This document shows, piece after piece, positions 1-11,219 of a stretch of 64,000 nt of DNA; within the stretch, counting starts at the first letter, position 1, and the number at the start of each line of letters is the position of its first letter. The notes under the pieces were generated by a model. The model searched no databases, was not told where the DNA came from, and saw only the letters and a list, made by a program, of their open reading frames with translations. The stretch comes from Caprella mutica (taxonomy: Eukaryota; Arthropoda; Malacostraca; Amphipoda; Caprellidae), in the NCBI GenBank assembly GCA_947561585.1, contig CANNZV010001842.1:1-64000 (forward strand). Direction: 5' to 3'. Both the position numbers and the translations under genes were made by a program.

Positions 1-118
1 CATCTAAAATTTAAAGTGACCTCGTTTATTGTTTCCCTGATAATACAATGTCATCTACGATTTTATCACTACTGTCTCTAATAAAACTTACTAATTATAT
101 CATCTTATCCAATTTCAG

Positions 119-292
119 ATAATAATTATGATGGATCGGTGCATTTGAGATCCGAAGGAGGGTGCTTTTCAGTCTATGCCACGTTTGACCTTAGTTACAA
201 AAAATATTATGATCAATGTAGAGGATTCTCCTCAGTGACATGCAAACCGGCTGATGAAGCAAGTAGACCTGCATTCCTTCAGGTTATCAAAG
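119..292 (+). CDS. internal exon of an unrecognised, probably secreted host protein (partial gene)
   Basis: An acceptor (AATTTCAG) precedes position 119 and an open frame of about 58 codons follows, starting around NNYDGSVHLRSEGG. It has three Cys residues (in GGCFS, YDQCRG and SVTCKP). A donor AAAG/GTTGGC at 292/293 leaves the frame in phase 1. The acceptor at 119 is also phase 1, so this is a symmetrical 1-1 exon, common in extracellular modules. The phase matches the acceptor before 6862 exactly, which is the main support. No family is recognised. The 5' part of the gene lies outside the window. The donor is not a strong consensus; CAG/GTTATC at 282/283 is an alternative but would not keep phase with the next exon. 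Confidence 0.45.
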
Positions 293-943
293 GTTGGCAA
301 ATAATTTTCGTGGATTCTCAAAGTGTCTAGGGAGTATTTTTTGTGATTTTTATTTCAGTCAATCATTAATCGTTTTCAAACGTGTGCTATTCATAAGACT
401 ATATGTCCCAATGGTGTTTTTCAGAGGGGAAATATAGCCTACTTACAGTTAAAAGGTTCTATATATTTATTTCTAACTTACATATTTACTTTATTATAAT
501 TCATGATATTTTGTATCTACCCTGATAACATTGCTCTATCGGATCAACGTCGGTAAACATTGGCAAACTGGAGACACGATCGGGCGTTAGCACACCAGTG
601 CTATTACACACTTGGCCAACGGTTGCCAAACAGCACTGACCCAAAGAAGGGAAACATTGGTTGACCAATCCAGTGCTTTTTTGATGTACCAGTTTATTTA
701 GTATGATTATATTTTATATTCAATTTTAAAGACAATACTGTTTCATTCTGTATTTGGACAACGTTGGCTTATCATTGTAATGTTTACTTGGTATCGTTGT
801 TTTTAAACAATAAAATTGAATAAATCAATATTTATTCCAAAAGAAATGTTCTATTCAATACCATATGGATATTTTATAATATGGGGAAATAATTCGGTAG
901 CGTAAGGGTTAACGAAGTTCCTTTAAAGGTAATTACACAATAA

Positions 944-1418
944 CAAGTTGCAAAAAGATGTTCAGTTTTCGATCGATGGAAGTAGGTAAGTAGAATCATT
1001 TCAGTGTATAATGTCATTTCAATAGACCACCAAAGTGAAGTGAGTTGTGATCCTTTTTAGATTATCGTCGAAATATTCCAATATTATTCGTACGGGGAGA
1101 AAATTAGGTGGTACAACATTCGTTACAGCTCACTATTTACTTACTCTTGGAAATTTGTAAGTCGGTCTTTCGATAAAGTTTATTGAAATGTGCATTCCAA
1201 TAAAAAAGTCATGAGCAATTTAATTAGAAATAACTTCAATTAAGAGACAAATTGGTTGATTAGGTAATCTGCACAACATCCTTTTGCGCGAGAAATTTGA
1301 AAGATTGGTTACCAAATAACATCAAGTTCTCTCAGTTTTCAGAGTATAACTTATTATTGAAGTAATTATATTTACTTTATACCTATTCTATCTTAGGATA
1401 GGATTCTAAAACCTAACT
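944..1418 (+). repeat. left arm of a 475 bp long inverted repeat
   Basis: The sequence from about CAAGTTGCAAAAAGATGTTC to CCTAAC is found again as its reverse complement at 6085-6557. Landmarks shared by both arms include AGGTGGTACAACATYCGTTA, GGTAATCTGCACAACA and TTGGAATGCACATTTCAATA (as reverse complement). The arms carry scattered mismatches and small indels, so the duplication is old. It may be the two ends of one large element or two inverted copies of one repeat. Confidence 0.75.
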
Positions 1419-2328
1419 GTGTAGGGTAGCATGAGGCAGCGCGGCACACCCTAAGCTCTTTCCATAGTATCTGCAATACTATTGAACCTAGATAATTGAT
1501 TTTTGCTGTAAAAGATACAAAAAGAAATGGAGAACCTATGGTAAGCTGTCCAGGAACTAATAATTCTTATTTTTTATTTTACTACAGTTTTCCCAAAAAG
1601 TGCGGAGCAAAACGGACACTGGGTGCCGCTTTGCCCCCTTTATTACATTTTATATGTATTATCTACGAAAGTTAAAGAAAAGCAAATTTTGAATAAAATA
1701 TTGAATGTATATCATGAAACAGGATATCGCATAAACCATTTGAAACTATACATATATAGGGTCGGATAAAAATAACCTCAGATAACCATACTGACTTACA
1801 TTTATCTCAAATAATTATGATACGTGAAGTACATTTTCCACAGGCAGGAGGACATTTTCATCTCATAGACTCCTACTTCGTTTTTTTAGTTTAGTCCCAG
1901 TACTTTCAAGTGTAGATCACTGAATTGTTCACAAGTCTTTCAGTTGTTGAAGGCACCATGTCAAAATCTGATTTTTCTTCTTCAGATATCTTTCACTAGG
2001 AAATTTCTCATATATTGTAGTTCCTGTAACCTCTCAGTATAGCCTAACTTGTATATATGGATTACATCTATACCTTTACATTTGTATCTGACAAATTGAG
2101 TAGCTACATCATAGTGAAATTTGCAGGGGCCAACAAAGTGATGACTCATTTATTGACTACCTTCTTACCGTTTGATAAACAATATCTACTCCAAATATAA
2201 TTGGTTACAGCATTTGTTCTACCGAGTCTGAAATATTTTAGGATCAGTGGAGATTGACGAATCAGTATGAAACAGAGAGAACATCTTTTTGATATATGTT
2301 CTTGTTATTCTTGATTGGTATTGTTGTA

Positions 2329-3558
2329 CAGGGTGGGGCGTAAGTTTGGAAGCAAATGAAAGTGCATATTCAAAAATCATAAATTTATTCAAAATGTCCC
2401 CCCTTGTTTTTAATAACAGCCTCAAATCTCATCCGAACTCCTCCTACTGCGGCACGAAACTGTTCTTGTGAAATTTCCTTCCAAAATCTCTGGAGCGAAC
2501 GCTTTAAATCATCCACACTGCGATGGAATTTACCACAGGCCTTTGATTCAAGAATGGACCATACCGAAAAGTCCATAGGATTAACATCTGGAGAGCAGGG
2601 AGGCCACATTTCTTTGGACCAAAACCGTGGAAGATGGTCATGGCACCAGTTTTGAGTGACATTTGCAGTATGTGAAGTCGCGCCGTCTTGCTGAAATGTC
2701 CATAGAGTGTCATTACCGAAGTGATCCTTAGCTGACTCCAACATTGGCGTCAAAATATTCTCAATATAACATTTAGCATTGATTTTGGCGCCTTGTTCCA
2801 CAAAAATTAAAGGAGATCTCCAAGTTTCTGAAGCGGCGGCCCAGACCATTACTGAAGCAGGTTTCATGGTTCTGTGGACAGTTTTTTGGTTGTATGGGAT
2901 GTCTTTTGCACTTTTATCAATTATTCTGTCATTCCTCCGGTTGTGAGCCATTTCCACTGTGAAATTTTTTTCGTCAGACCAAACAATTTCACCAGCCGTG
3001 CCAGACTTCAATTCACTCAGAAGTGCTTTGCTTCTCTCCAATCTCTTTTTCTTTACAGCTTCTGACAGAGTCTGTCTCTTTTGAAGGGTGAAAGAGGACA
3101 TCTTTAGGTCTTCTTTGACAACTCTTTTCATTGTTCTGGGACTCACATTAGCTGTTTTGGCTAACAATCGTATTGACCTTTTCGGGTTCCTCCTGATCTT
3201 CTCTCGGGCACATTTTATCAGTTGTTTGGTGCGTTGTGAGCGTGGTCTACCACTTCTTGGACGATTAGTCAAGTCTCCTCTCTCATTAAAACGCTTCACA
3301 CACTTACAAACAGTCGATCTCGCTATTGAGAGAGTCTTTGAAATGACGGAATCTGACTTCCCGGCACGGTGTTGAGCAATAATGGCTTCTCTTTTGTCTG
3401 ACATTTTTGAATTGACTAAATTTTTGTAAAAAATAACACTAACACGTCATGATGTAGTGTCTCTACTATAGTTCAAACCCTATCACCTACTTAGGAACTT
3501 ATTTTTAAGAATTATATTAATGTTTGAAAAATTGCTTCCAAACTTACGCCCCACCCTG
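2329..3558 (-). mobile_element. intact DD37D (maT-like) mariner transposon, 1230 bp
   Basis: The element starts CAGGGTGGGGCGTAAGTTTG at 2329 and ends with the inverted form ...TTACGCCCCACCCTG at 3558. Both ends are flanked by TA (2327-2328 and 3559-3560), the standard target-site duplication of the Tc1/mariner superfamily. The inverted repeats match over about 28 bp. The single gene inside is uninterrupted. Complete ends and an open frame suggest a young, possibly mobile copy. Confidence 0.95.
2385..3404 (-). CDS. mariner-type transposase, DD37D
   Basis: A 339-residue transposase that cuts and re-joins the element's terminal repeats in the nucleus. Residues 1-100 form two helix-turn-helix regions (AGKSDSVISKTLSIARSTV at 14-32; second HTH about 60-100) joined by an AT-hook-like SGRPR (51-55). 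The catalytic domain has Asp144 in VWSDEKNF, Asp240 in FQQDGATSH and Asp278 in PDVNPMDFSVW. The last two are separated by 37 residues, the signature of the DD37D (maT) clade rather than DD34D mariner or DD34E Tc1. Length and motif order are as expected for the family. The start ATG follows a 154 bp leader inside the right inverted repeat side; the stop lies 56 bp from the left end. Confidence 0.95.
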   Translation of the reverse strand: MSDKREAIIAQHRAGKSDSVISKTLSIARSTVCKCVKRFNERGDLTNRPRSGRPRSQRTKQLIKCAREKIRRNPKRSIRLLAKTANVSPRTMKRVVKEDLKMSSFTLQKRQTLSEAVKKKRLERSKALLSELKSGTAGEIVWSDEKNFTVEMAHNRRNDRIIDKSAKDIPYNQKTVHRTMKPASVMVWAAASETWRSPLIFVEQGAKINAKCYIENILTPMLESAKDHFGNDTLWTFQQDGATSHTANVTQNWCHDHLPRFWSKEMWPPCSPDVNPMDFSVWSILESKACGKFHRSVDDLKRSLQRFWKEISQEQFRAAVGGVRMRFEAVIKNKGGHFE

Positions 3559-4369
3559 TATACGGAGGCGCCTTGGGTGATTTTATATAAGGGGGAATTT
3601 TTTATATAATACAATTCATTGTTCCGATGACTGTCATACTCTCAGCTAGTCTTACGGGCGGGGAAATGGTTATCTGTAGTAACATTCTGTCCTGTGCCAG
3701 AAAAAGGACTATAAGTTCAAAAGTGATATACTTCTAATGATTTCTCTTTGTGAGGAAAATGAGGAAATCCATTTTCCAAATATTCAGACGACTCAATCAC
3801 AAGTAACCTAGATTGTTTCCGAATTACCTGATTCACCAGCCATGTATTGAGTGAACTTATATCGCGAATTTGTTGAAAAAAGATGCTCATCAAATTATCA
3901 ATAGTTACGAAACACTTGCCTTATGATTCATCCATAGATGTCGCCATGAAAAATGTATTTATTTCTTCATTATGTTTGATAGGTTGGCCGTTAAAACAGA
4001 ACTGAAATGAGTGTGCATGTGCTCAACTATTAATATATGACTGTTGTGCGACTCTGTTTAGACTTGTCAATTCATGATCTCAATTTGGCAGCTCCCAAGT
4101 TTAGGTCAAAATGAAATTTTATGAGAGCGGGTTAAAATAACCCGCTGGACCTTGGAGGTAAATGTTAAAATAACTCTTTAAATTATTTAGGAACCAATTT
4201 TAAATTTCTCATGAATATTGACCTCGAATATTCATGAAAAGTCAGTAAATTTCATACATATTTGTGCACTAACTTAGAAATGTTAACGAGTCAAATATAA
4301 TTTGCGGGTTAAGATGACCCGCCTGTCCACCGTGTGTTAAACTCGTGTCATATATCAGTGTTTTAATAT

Positions 4370-5290
4370 AATTGACACCTCTCTCGGATAAAGCAGTTTT
4401 GAAACGGGCTTCTCCGAAGATTCCAGACGTGTCATATATGGTCATTCTTTATCCAGTATTGTTCATCATCCAGTTATTAGCAAACGGGTTATATGAACTC
4501 TTCAACGATTTCATTTAGTACAAAGTCGAGAGGTTACATTTCATGAGAATAATGTGGAAGTGATTTTAATAGTTCAAATCCATTGTCTCGACAAAAGTTG
4601 AGTGCATCCAAAGACTGTGGTGTCCAACCAGTATGATAATATTTGTAGATGCATTATTAGATCCAGTTGATTTCACCTTGTGTTAAAGCCACTTAAGTAA
4701 GAGACCTCCATTATCTTGAATTACTGACATCCTCCATGGATCCCGGAGGAGCTCTTGTCATGAAAGTATCTCTCATTTCTTTCTTAGAAATATAAACATT
4801 GGTGATATGAAAGATACTCTTGCACTCATGCATCACAAAACTGACCAATTCACCTCTTTCGACACTCTTACTCTTACGGATCTGCTTAATATCTTTCTTA
4901 GCCACCAATTTGGTGGGATTTTGAACCGTTGTAATTCCGGTTTCATGCATGTTCCATATTTTTGTTATATTAAATTTATTAAAAAAATTAGCATACATCT
5001 TTGAAAATAGATCAATTTTTGAAATCCAATCACACGAACCTGCCGGTTGCTCATGATTTGTGGATGTTAACTAAGATTGTAGCTCTTAATGAATGAATTT
5101 AACCACCCTATGTCTGACTTTTTTGATACCTTATTGAAAGATTGTTAGACATTAGAACGGTCTGCATTATCAAAGGCAAACTTCCTTACATCATGGCTAT
5201 TTATTCCAAGCTTACGGCTTTGCATATAAGTAACAAGATTTACAATTTGTAACTCCACTTTACTTGAAAGTACGCTATCTATCGTCCAGG
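4370..5290 (-). pseudogene. decayed pogo-type (Tc5-HTH plus DDE) transposase
   Basis: On the minus strand, broken reading frames resemble the pogo/jerky transposase family in order. About 5290-5000 holds the Tc5-type DNA-binding part (KSDIGWLNSFIKSYNLS, then an in-frame stop). 4998-4711 is open and holds the start of the DDE domain (ITKIWNMHETGITTVQ), where the first catalytic Asp of the usual WNMDETG is His. About 4690-4500 holds the second catalytic region (ILVGHH in place of the usual D-containing motif) and LDALNFCRDNGFELL in a shifted frame. About 4440 holds MTIYDTSGIFGEA. Several stops and frameshifts mean it is not functional. Confidence 0.7.
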
Positions 5291-6084
5291 ATGTGGTACT
5301 CATGGTGAATAAACCTTGCCATTATGAGGCCTGCTTAACGTTGTAGTGGGAATAAATTTTTTTTAACCTATAGACTGCATTCTAGTTGTCTTCATCTTAT
5401 AATATTGCACCATTATGAACAAGGAAAATAAAAGTTAATTGTAAAAAAAACTTATAAAATCTCCTTATAACTACATAAATAGTTTTACAGGGCAAAACGG
5501 CACCCCTCCCGGTATGCCCCCGCATACCGTGGCCTCATTGACCTAAATGACGCGCCATTTTAATTTTGAAAAAAATTATTATTTAAAATGACTTTTTTCA
5601 TTGTATTTATACACAGAAAATGAAGTAAATCGATGATATTTTGCATTTTGGTATGAAATATCTTGATAGATTGCACTTGACAGAATTAAAACACTACTCA
5701 GTGACACCAAAAATTTATATCAAAATGACTTAAAATAGTTTTATAACCGTAACTTAGCGAAATGTCTCCACACCCTTACAATACTATAACTGCACTGTAG
5801 CTTAGTTCACCGAAGAACATAATAGTTGAAGGTAGCTGAGAGCTTCCTTCTATAATATTTTGGAAAATAACCTATCAATAGTTTCACACATTCATTTAAG
5901 TCATTCATTTAAATGTATATAAGATATAAAAAAAACATAATAACTAGTTAGTTTCGTAATATGATCATATCAGTATCAGAATTTTAAATAGCTAACTAGG
6001 TATATTTTATGAGTAAATAAGGTAAGTTCACCGTACCTAGTTTTCATCTCCAGAAAGTATTGGTAGTTTCCATGCAGGTACCTA

Positions 6085-6557
6085 GTTAGGTTTCAGAATT
6101 CTATCCTAAGACAGAAATGGTATAAAATGAACAAAAATTAACTTTAATAATAAGTTATACTCCAAAACTGAGAGAATTGGAAGTTATTTGGTAATCAATC
6201 TTTTAAATTTCTCGCGCAAAAAGTTGTTGTGCAGATTACCTAATCAACGAATTTGTCTCTTAATTGAGGTTATTTCTAATTATATTACTCAAAACTTTTT
6301 TATTGGAATGCACATTTCAATAAACTTAATCGAAAGACTGACTTACAATTTTTCAAGAGTATGTAAATAGTCAGCTGTAACGGATGTTGTACCACCTAAT
6401 TTTCTCCCCGTTAGAATAACATAGGAACATTTCGTCGATAATCTAAAAAGGAACACAACTCACTTCATTTTGGTTGTCTATAATATTGGTCGGTACACTG
6501 AAAATATCCTTCCTATAGCCCTTTCCTATCAAAAACTGAACATATTTTTGTAACTTA
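6085..6557 (-). repeat. right arm of the 475 bp long inverted repeat
   Basis: Reverse-complement partner of 944-1418. Between the arms lie the mariner and pogo elements. Similarity stops near GTTAGGTTTCAG (6085) and near GTAACTTACC (about 6557). I found no target-site duplication around the outer ends. Confidence 0.75.
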
Positions 6558-6607
6558 CCATCAGCTACTGTGCCACTGTCTGGCTCGGTGTATGTACCTT
6601 GAACAGA

Positions 6608-6816
6608 GTGACCCACAAAATAGTGTACCCAACTTTGAATAATTATAACTATATTGTATTTTAAATAGATAAAAATTAGTTTTAGATAAAATTAAAAATA
6701 GTATATTTTCACTTGTATCCATTATACCACCGTCAATGCATAAGATTTAATTAATATCAATTTATAAATACAAGTTTACATTAATTCGAAGTTGGGTACA
6801 CTTTTTTGTGGGTCAC
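6608..6816. mobile_element. about 209 bp MITE with 28 bp inverted repeats
   Basis: The ends read GTGACCCACAAAATAGTGTA at 6608 and, inverted, GTGACCCACAAAAAAGTGTA ending at 6816. The inside is AT-rich and non-coding. This is a typical small non-autonomous DNA transposon; the superfamily is not determined. It lies 45 bp upstream of the inferred terminal exon. Confidence 0.85.
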
Positions 6817-6861
6817 CTATATAGTAAGAAAATATATGATATTTCGTACCACTGTCCACAG

Positions 6862-7115
6862 ATATTGCTGTAAATGCAGATGACAGGGCACAAATCGAGG
6901 AATTTATGGTTGACTGCAGTTACAATGTAGAAGATAGTTCGTTTTCGTGGCTCGGTGATATTGCACAACCTACAAACTTAGCTGGAGAGTGGCAGGAGGG
7001 TTTCCCAACTGATTCAACAACATCAAAATATGTTTATATGACGCCAGAAGGACTGAAGAATGGGGCAGATTCAAGTTCATCTATTGTACTCTTCTGCTGT
7101 TACAAAGCAGACTAA
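6862..7115 (+). CDS. terminal exon of the same unrecognised secreted-type protein
   Basis: An acceptor (CTGTCCACAG) precedes 6862. The frame runs IAVNADDRAQIEEFMVDCSY through to a C-terminal CCYKAD and a TAA stop at 7113-7115. The first two bases (AT) need one base from the upstream exon, which the donor at 292/293 supplies, creating an Asp codon. The segment has three Cys (MVDC and the CC pair near the end), is rich in Ser, Thr and acidic residues and has no transmembrane stretch. Together with the exon at 119-292 it gives at least 140 residues with six Cys, suggesting an extracellular disulphide-bonded protein. This is inference only; I do not recognise the family. No AATAAA was seen close downstream. 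Confidence 0.5.
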
Positions 7116-7734
7116 CAAGGAGCAATAAGAACTCTATAGAAAAATTGGGCCACTGACATTCATTTTTTTGGATGTTAATTAGCATCAGATAACAAGTGGA
7201 AATAGATATTTTTCCTGTTCAAGTTAATTAGTTTTTGAAATTCAGACTATTTTTATTTTGTTCTACTTTATTTTGTAGTACTTTAAATCGGGACTACTTT
7301 AATTTTATGAACTATTAATGTTTTCAAATTTTAATTTTACAATATGGATACTGGAGTACTGTTTAGTCGAAATTTGAGTATCGTTCTAGATTTTTAATTT
7401 CAATCGTATAACATCAATTAAATATCTTTTTTTTTTCTCAACCAAATAGCCAAATGATGACAGTATTACAAGAGATGACGCCAAGATCTGATTTATTTTT
7501 CATTCTCCAAATCATAGTGTTTTTATGATGTTGTAGCGCCTCTCAAAAGTTATATAATTGAATACAAGATATTCCAAATAACCTATTCAATTTAATTGTC
7601 TTTTTGTCAAATGATGAATTATTGATTTCTTTGTTGTTGTAAGTTTTGCGTTTTTAGTAACTTCAGTGTTATTGTTTTTGATAATTTGCCCACAAATTTA
7701 ATTTATATAAGCTACGAAATGCTGTGTTATACTA
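7116..7734. other. AT-rich sequence downstream of the terminal exon, no gene seen
   Basis: Probably the 3' untranslated region and intergenic DNA. No open frame, repeat or RNA gene could be supported here. Confidence 0.4.
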
Positions 7735-7764
7735 AGTAATAACGTGTTTTGATATGTTCTAACG
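7735..7764 (+). repeat. left fragment of a 20-22 bp minisatellite (CGTGTTTCAATATGTTCTAA type)
   Basis: AACGTGTTTTGATATGTTCT matches the array that resumes at 9279. The array is split here by the foldback-like element. Confidence 0.6.
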
Positions 7765-9278
7765 GATTAAAGGAAAGTTCACCGCCCTGCCCTTAATTAC
7801 GCGCCGGAAAGTTCTCGCACTCAATTCACCGCAAGGAAAGTTCTCGCACTCAATTCACCGCAAGGAAGGTTCTTGCAACTCAATTTACCGTAACTCAAGT
7901 CACCGCATGGTAAATTTCAATATAGGTAATGTGTGTTGATATTCCATCGAATCGAGGTTAAGAAAGGTTCGACCACTGCATGCGTGCATTATAATTGATT
8001 AAGAACGTACTAAAATACTTTGTACGTTACTTCTAAATGATTTCTCTAATATTCAATTTATTAATATATGTGGTAATAAAATGACTACTAAGATTTGTAA
8101 TAATCTTCCAAATTCGAAAAATAGATTTATTTAGAGCTCTTAAGTGTAACAGGTAGTTCCCATAAACTAATGTTTATCGTGTAGATGAGACTCCTTTTAC
8201 ACATTATTCATGGTTTCATACATGTGCTATAATGTAAGCATTATAAAGTGAACGGAATTTCACACACTTCTTTCTCTTACCATACCTACTTGTGTGTTGT
8301 GAGTATTAATATCTAACTATTATAAGATAGCTAATTTTCAAGCTCAACTGCATAATATTACACGGTTAAATTTCTATGTCTATAATGTTTTTTTGTGTAG
8401 CTATATGTATATACATTAAATGCCTGGGAATTTAGTTGTTTAATTATGATATCTTGTAATTTCTGAGTTAGTAGCTTATATGTACATATAACATGTTCAA
8501 ACACGCTACAACATGTTCAAACACGCTACAACATGTTCAAACACGCTACAACATGTTCAAACCGCTACAACATGTTCAAACACGCTACAACATGTTTAAA
8601 CACGCTACAACATGTTCAAACACGTTACAACAGTATTGATTGATTATATATAACCAAATACTACCGCAGAAAAATTAATGTCGAGACAACAATCATAATA
8701 TAACTAATAGTATTTCATATATCCAGTTATATCAATTCTATATTCCTGTCCCTATATAGTTTCTTTGATAAGAAAAGAGAAAATAAATCGCTTGTTTGCA
8801 AGAATAACGTCATAAACACAAAAACATGTATTTTCGAGTTATCCATATAAACATATAAATCTTAAAATACTGATATTTTGGTGAAAGTTTCATAATTGTA
8901 GCTCAAAATGTACCGCTAGAGAGGCTGATTGTCCTAACGATATACCATAAAATGTACGTAAATTACAAGTACTAAAATGCCTCTCATGAAAAATAGCTAT
9001 TTTGGAGTTATAACAGTGTTGTCGCCAACAGGCGAAATATTCAATGAGACTTGTAACTACATCTTAACCAAGCATGTATTTTTCACGTAATTAAGATCTA
9101 ATTAGTCGATGATACATTTGTTTTAATATAAGTTTGCTGTATCAGTGTTATATATTGAATTCATTTATTTGCGGTGAATTGGGTTGCGGGGAACTTTCCA
9201 TGTTGCAAATTGAGTGCGGTAAACTTTTCGGCGAGGAATTGAGGGCGGTGAATTGAGGACGGTGAAATTTCCGCACAT
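7765..9278. mobile_element. 1.5 kb foldback-like element with long, internally repetitive inverted ends
   Basis: The left end (about 7765-7910) is built from repeated AAGTTCTCGCACTCAATTCA-like units and starts AAAGGAAAGTTCACCGCCC. The right end (about 9170-9278) is the inverted form, with GCGGTGAATTGAG repeated and GGTGAAATTTCC near the edge. The 10-mer TGTTCTAACG occurs immediately outside both ends (7755-7764 and 9279-9288). It may be a target-site duplication, but the insertion is inside a minisatellite that itself contains this word. No coding capacity was seen. Foldback-type and Helitron-derived elements are both possible. Confidence 0.65.
8491..8632. repeat. 20 bp tandem repeat, about 7 copies
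   Basis: The unit ACATGTTCAAACACGCTACA is repeated head to tail seven times with only a few single-base differences and one 1 bp deletion. It lies inside the foldback-like element. Its reverse complement (CGTGTTTGAACATGT) resembles the unit of the flanking array (CGTGTTTCAATATGTT). Confidence 0.95.
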
Positions 9279-9730
9279 TGTTCTAACGTGTTTCAATTTT
9301 TTCTCACGTGTTTTGATATCTGTTAACGTGTTTCAATATATTCCAAAGTGTTATTTTTCAATATGCTCTACCGTGTCTTAGTATGTTTTACCGTGTTTCA
9401 ATATACAGTAAAACTTCTGAGTTGTGAAGTTTTTTGTTATGAAGCACTCGAGTAATGAAGGACCTGAGTTATGGAATGCGCCTGGGTCATGAAGTATTTT
9501 CTATGATTAAATTATAGAAAACGATATTCGTCATAAATTTCGTCCAAGGTTTCCCTCAAAGACCATATTTTTCTCTAAGATTTTAATCATAGAAAGCTAT
9601 CAGTGTCCCTGAGCTATGAAGTGGCTAAAAGTTATGAAAAAAACAATATTTCATAACTCCGGAGTTTCACTGTATTCCAAATTGTTCCAATATGTTCTAA
9701 CGTGTTTCAATTTATTCTATATGTACTGCA
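9279..9730. repeat. degenerate 20-22 bp minisatellite, interrupted by a MITE
   Basis: Repeated units of the form CGTGTTTCAATATGTTCTAA with much variation are seen at 9279-9405 and 9673-9725. The interruption is the pogo MITE 9406-9672. Confidence 0.75.
9406..9672. mobile_element. pogo-type MITE, 267 bp, TA duplication
   Basis: The left end CAGTAAAACTTCTGAGTTGT and the inverted right end CAGTGAAACTCCGGAGTTAT match over about 25 bp. TA flanks both sides (9404-9405 and 9673-9674). The CAGTRAAACT terminus is typical of pogo/Tigger elements. No coding sequence. Confidence 0.85.
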
Positions 9731-9900
9731 AGTAGGAATTTACAGAAATATATTCATCCATTTAGAATCTTGTGAGTCTGAGCTGATAGAACCAATTTGT
9801 TTTGAATTAATTTTTATTTCTATGAATAACTAATACATTTCTAACTTTAAGGGAACCCAATAAATAGCAGGACTGCATGTTTGGTACTTCATATATTGTA

Positions 9901-10522
9901 CAGGTAAAGCTGTTAAAGCGGACGATCTTACCTGCTCTAGTGGACTGCAAATCGCTACAACCAACTCTTTAAATTATATGGTTTAACAAATATGCGATTC
10001 GTCTACCAAGTATTTAGTTAAATATTGATTACAATCAGAGGTATTACAATTGACAATCAACACTTAATAAATTGTTTTTAAAATTTTCATTATTTTGACT
10101 TGGTTACCCTTTTCCGTCACATTTTCTTTGATTAGAAAATCTCAATAGAAATTTGAAATAGGGTGTGACTATTCTGTATTCTATTTTAATATATACTTCA
10201 TTTATTCATACAAAACAAAAAATTACGAATTAGGAAATGAAATAATTAATTTTTATATTGTGTTCAGTTTAATAAACGATTATTAATTATGCAATGTATA
10301 TTAGTTTTCATGAAGTAACATAGATATTTATGTAAGTGAAGTTAAAAATAACACTCTTTTTACCATTTTTTATTACTTTTAGCGACAGATATATCTACCT
10401 TATTAAAAAGTTTAAATCTCCAAACTAAACTAAATAATGTATCGTTACAACGAACGATGATTGTTACAACGAATACTTTTCCGGTACATGTACTGGGCTG
10501 GGCGTTCTAAGAGCTTTACCTG
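9901..10522. mobile_element. second pogo-like MITE, about 620 bp
   Basis: The left end CAGGTAAAGCTGTTAAAGCG and the inverted right end CAGGTAAAGCTCTTAGAACG are near-identical. TA precedes the left end. GTTACAACGAAC motifs just inside the right end are typical of pogo/Tigger termini. Internally it is AT-rich and non-coding. The right TA is mutated to AA. Confidence 0.7.
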
Positions 10523-11219
10523 AATATCCTTTTGATAATTAGTAAATCATTTGAATTCTTATAGATGCGGTAGATAATTATCTTTCTTATTAATTATTCT
10601 TCTATCAAATGCAGTTCTTACTTTTTATAGGTTTGGTAGTTGTTAGTTTCCACGTTTGTGTTTTTATTTCGCACTAGAGTTAAGAAAAACATTATTCAAT
10701 CCAATTTAACTACTGTTGATTAAATTTTCTTATTTCACATTTTTTAAAATTATTTTAAATCAATAAACTTCATACGTCCTTCAAATTAAATCAATAATAA
10801 TTTTGTTCTTTTGGTGGACACTTTTTCTTTTGTATCATCTTTATTGTTGAATAGAATGACACATTGAAATTATCAATTGGAATTATGAATAAATATAACC
10901 GTTGTTAGTTCGAATTGAGTTTGTTTCATTTTCCTTAAATTTAAGAACAAACTGATATGTGATTGTTCCTCCTTAATAAGAATTAAAGTTATGAAATAAT
11001 AACTTTAAAATTAGTTAATTGATAATTGTATAATAAATAAATACTGAAAAGGACTTAAGTTACATGATCTACATTAAAAGTAGGACATATTATTCAAAAT
11101 ATAAGAGAGAAACAATGAACAAAATAGAACATTTGGAAAGTGGAGTTCCTGCGGGGTACTCATTTTGTGTATCGAACAGTGAAGGCCTTTGAAGATATGG
11201 AACACCCGTTTTCACGAAT
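10523..11219. other. AT-rich DNA, nothing recognised
   Basis: Simple AT-rich sequence without supported genes, repeats or signals. Confidence 0.4.

Larger units (their letters stand above)
293..6861 (+). other. inferred 6.6 kb intron filled with transposons
   Basis: This is the interval between the two phase-compatible exons. It holds a long inverted repeat, a mariner element, pogo debris and a MITE, annotated separately. The rest is AT-rich sequence in which I found no other convincing exon. If the exon pairing is wrong, this is simply intergenic. Confidence 0.4.

Noticed and set aside
538..700. GC-richer patch with TTGGCCAACGGTTGCC-like words, possibly a MITE
   Set aside because: Words such as CATTGGCAAACTGG and CATTGGTTGACC hint at inverted ends, but I could not define matching termini or a target duplication.
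8491..8632. CRISPR-like array
   Set aside because: The 20 bp units follow each other directly with no spacers, and the genome is eukaryotic; it is a plain tandem repeat.
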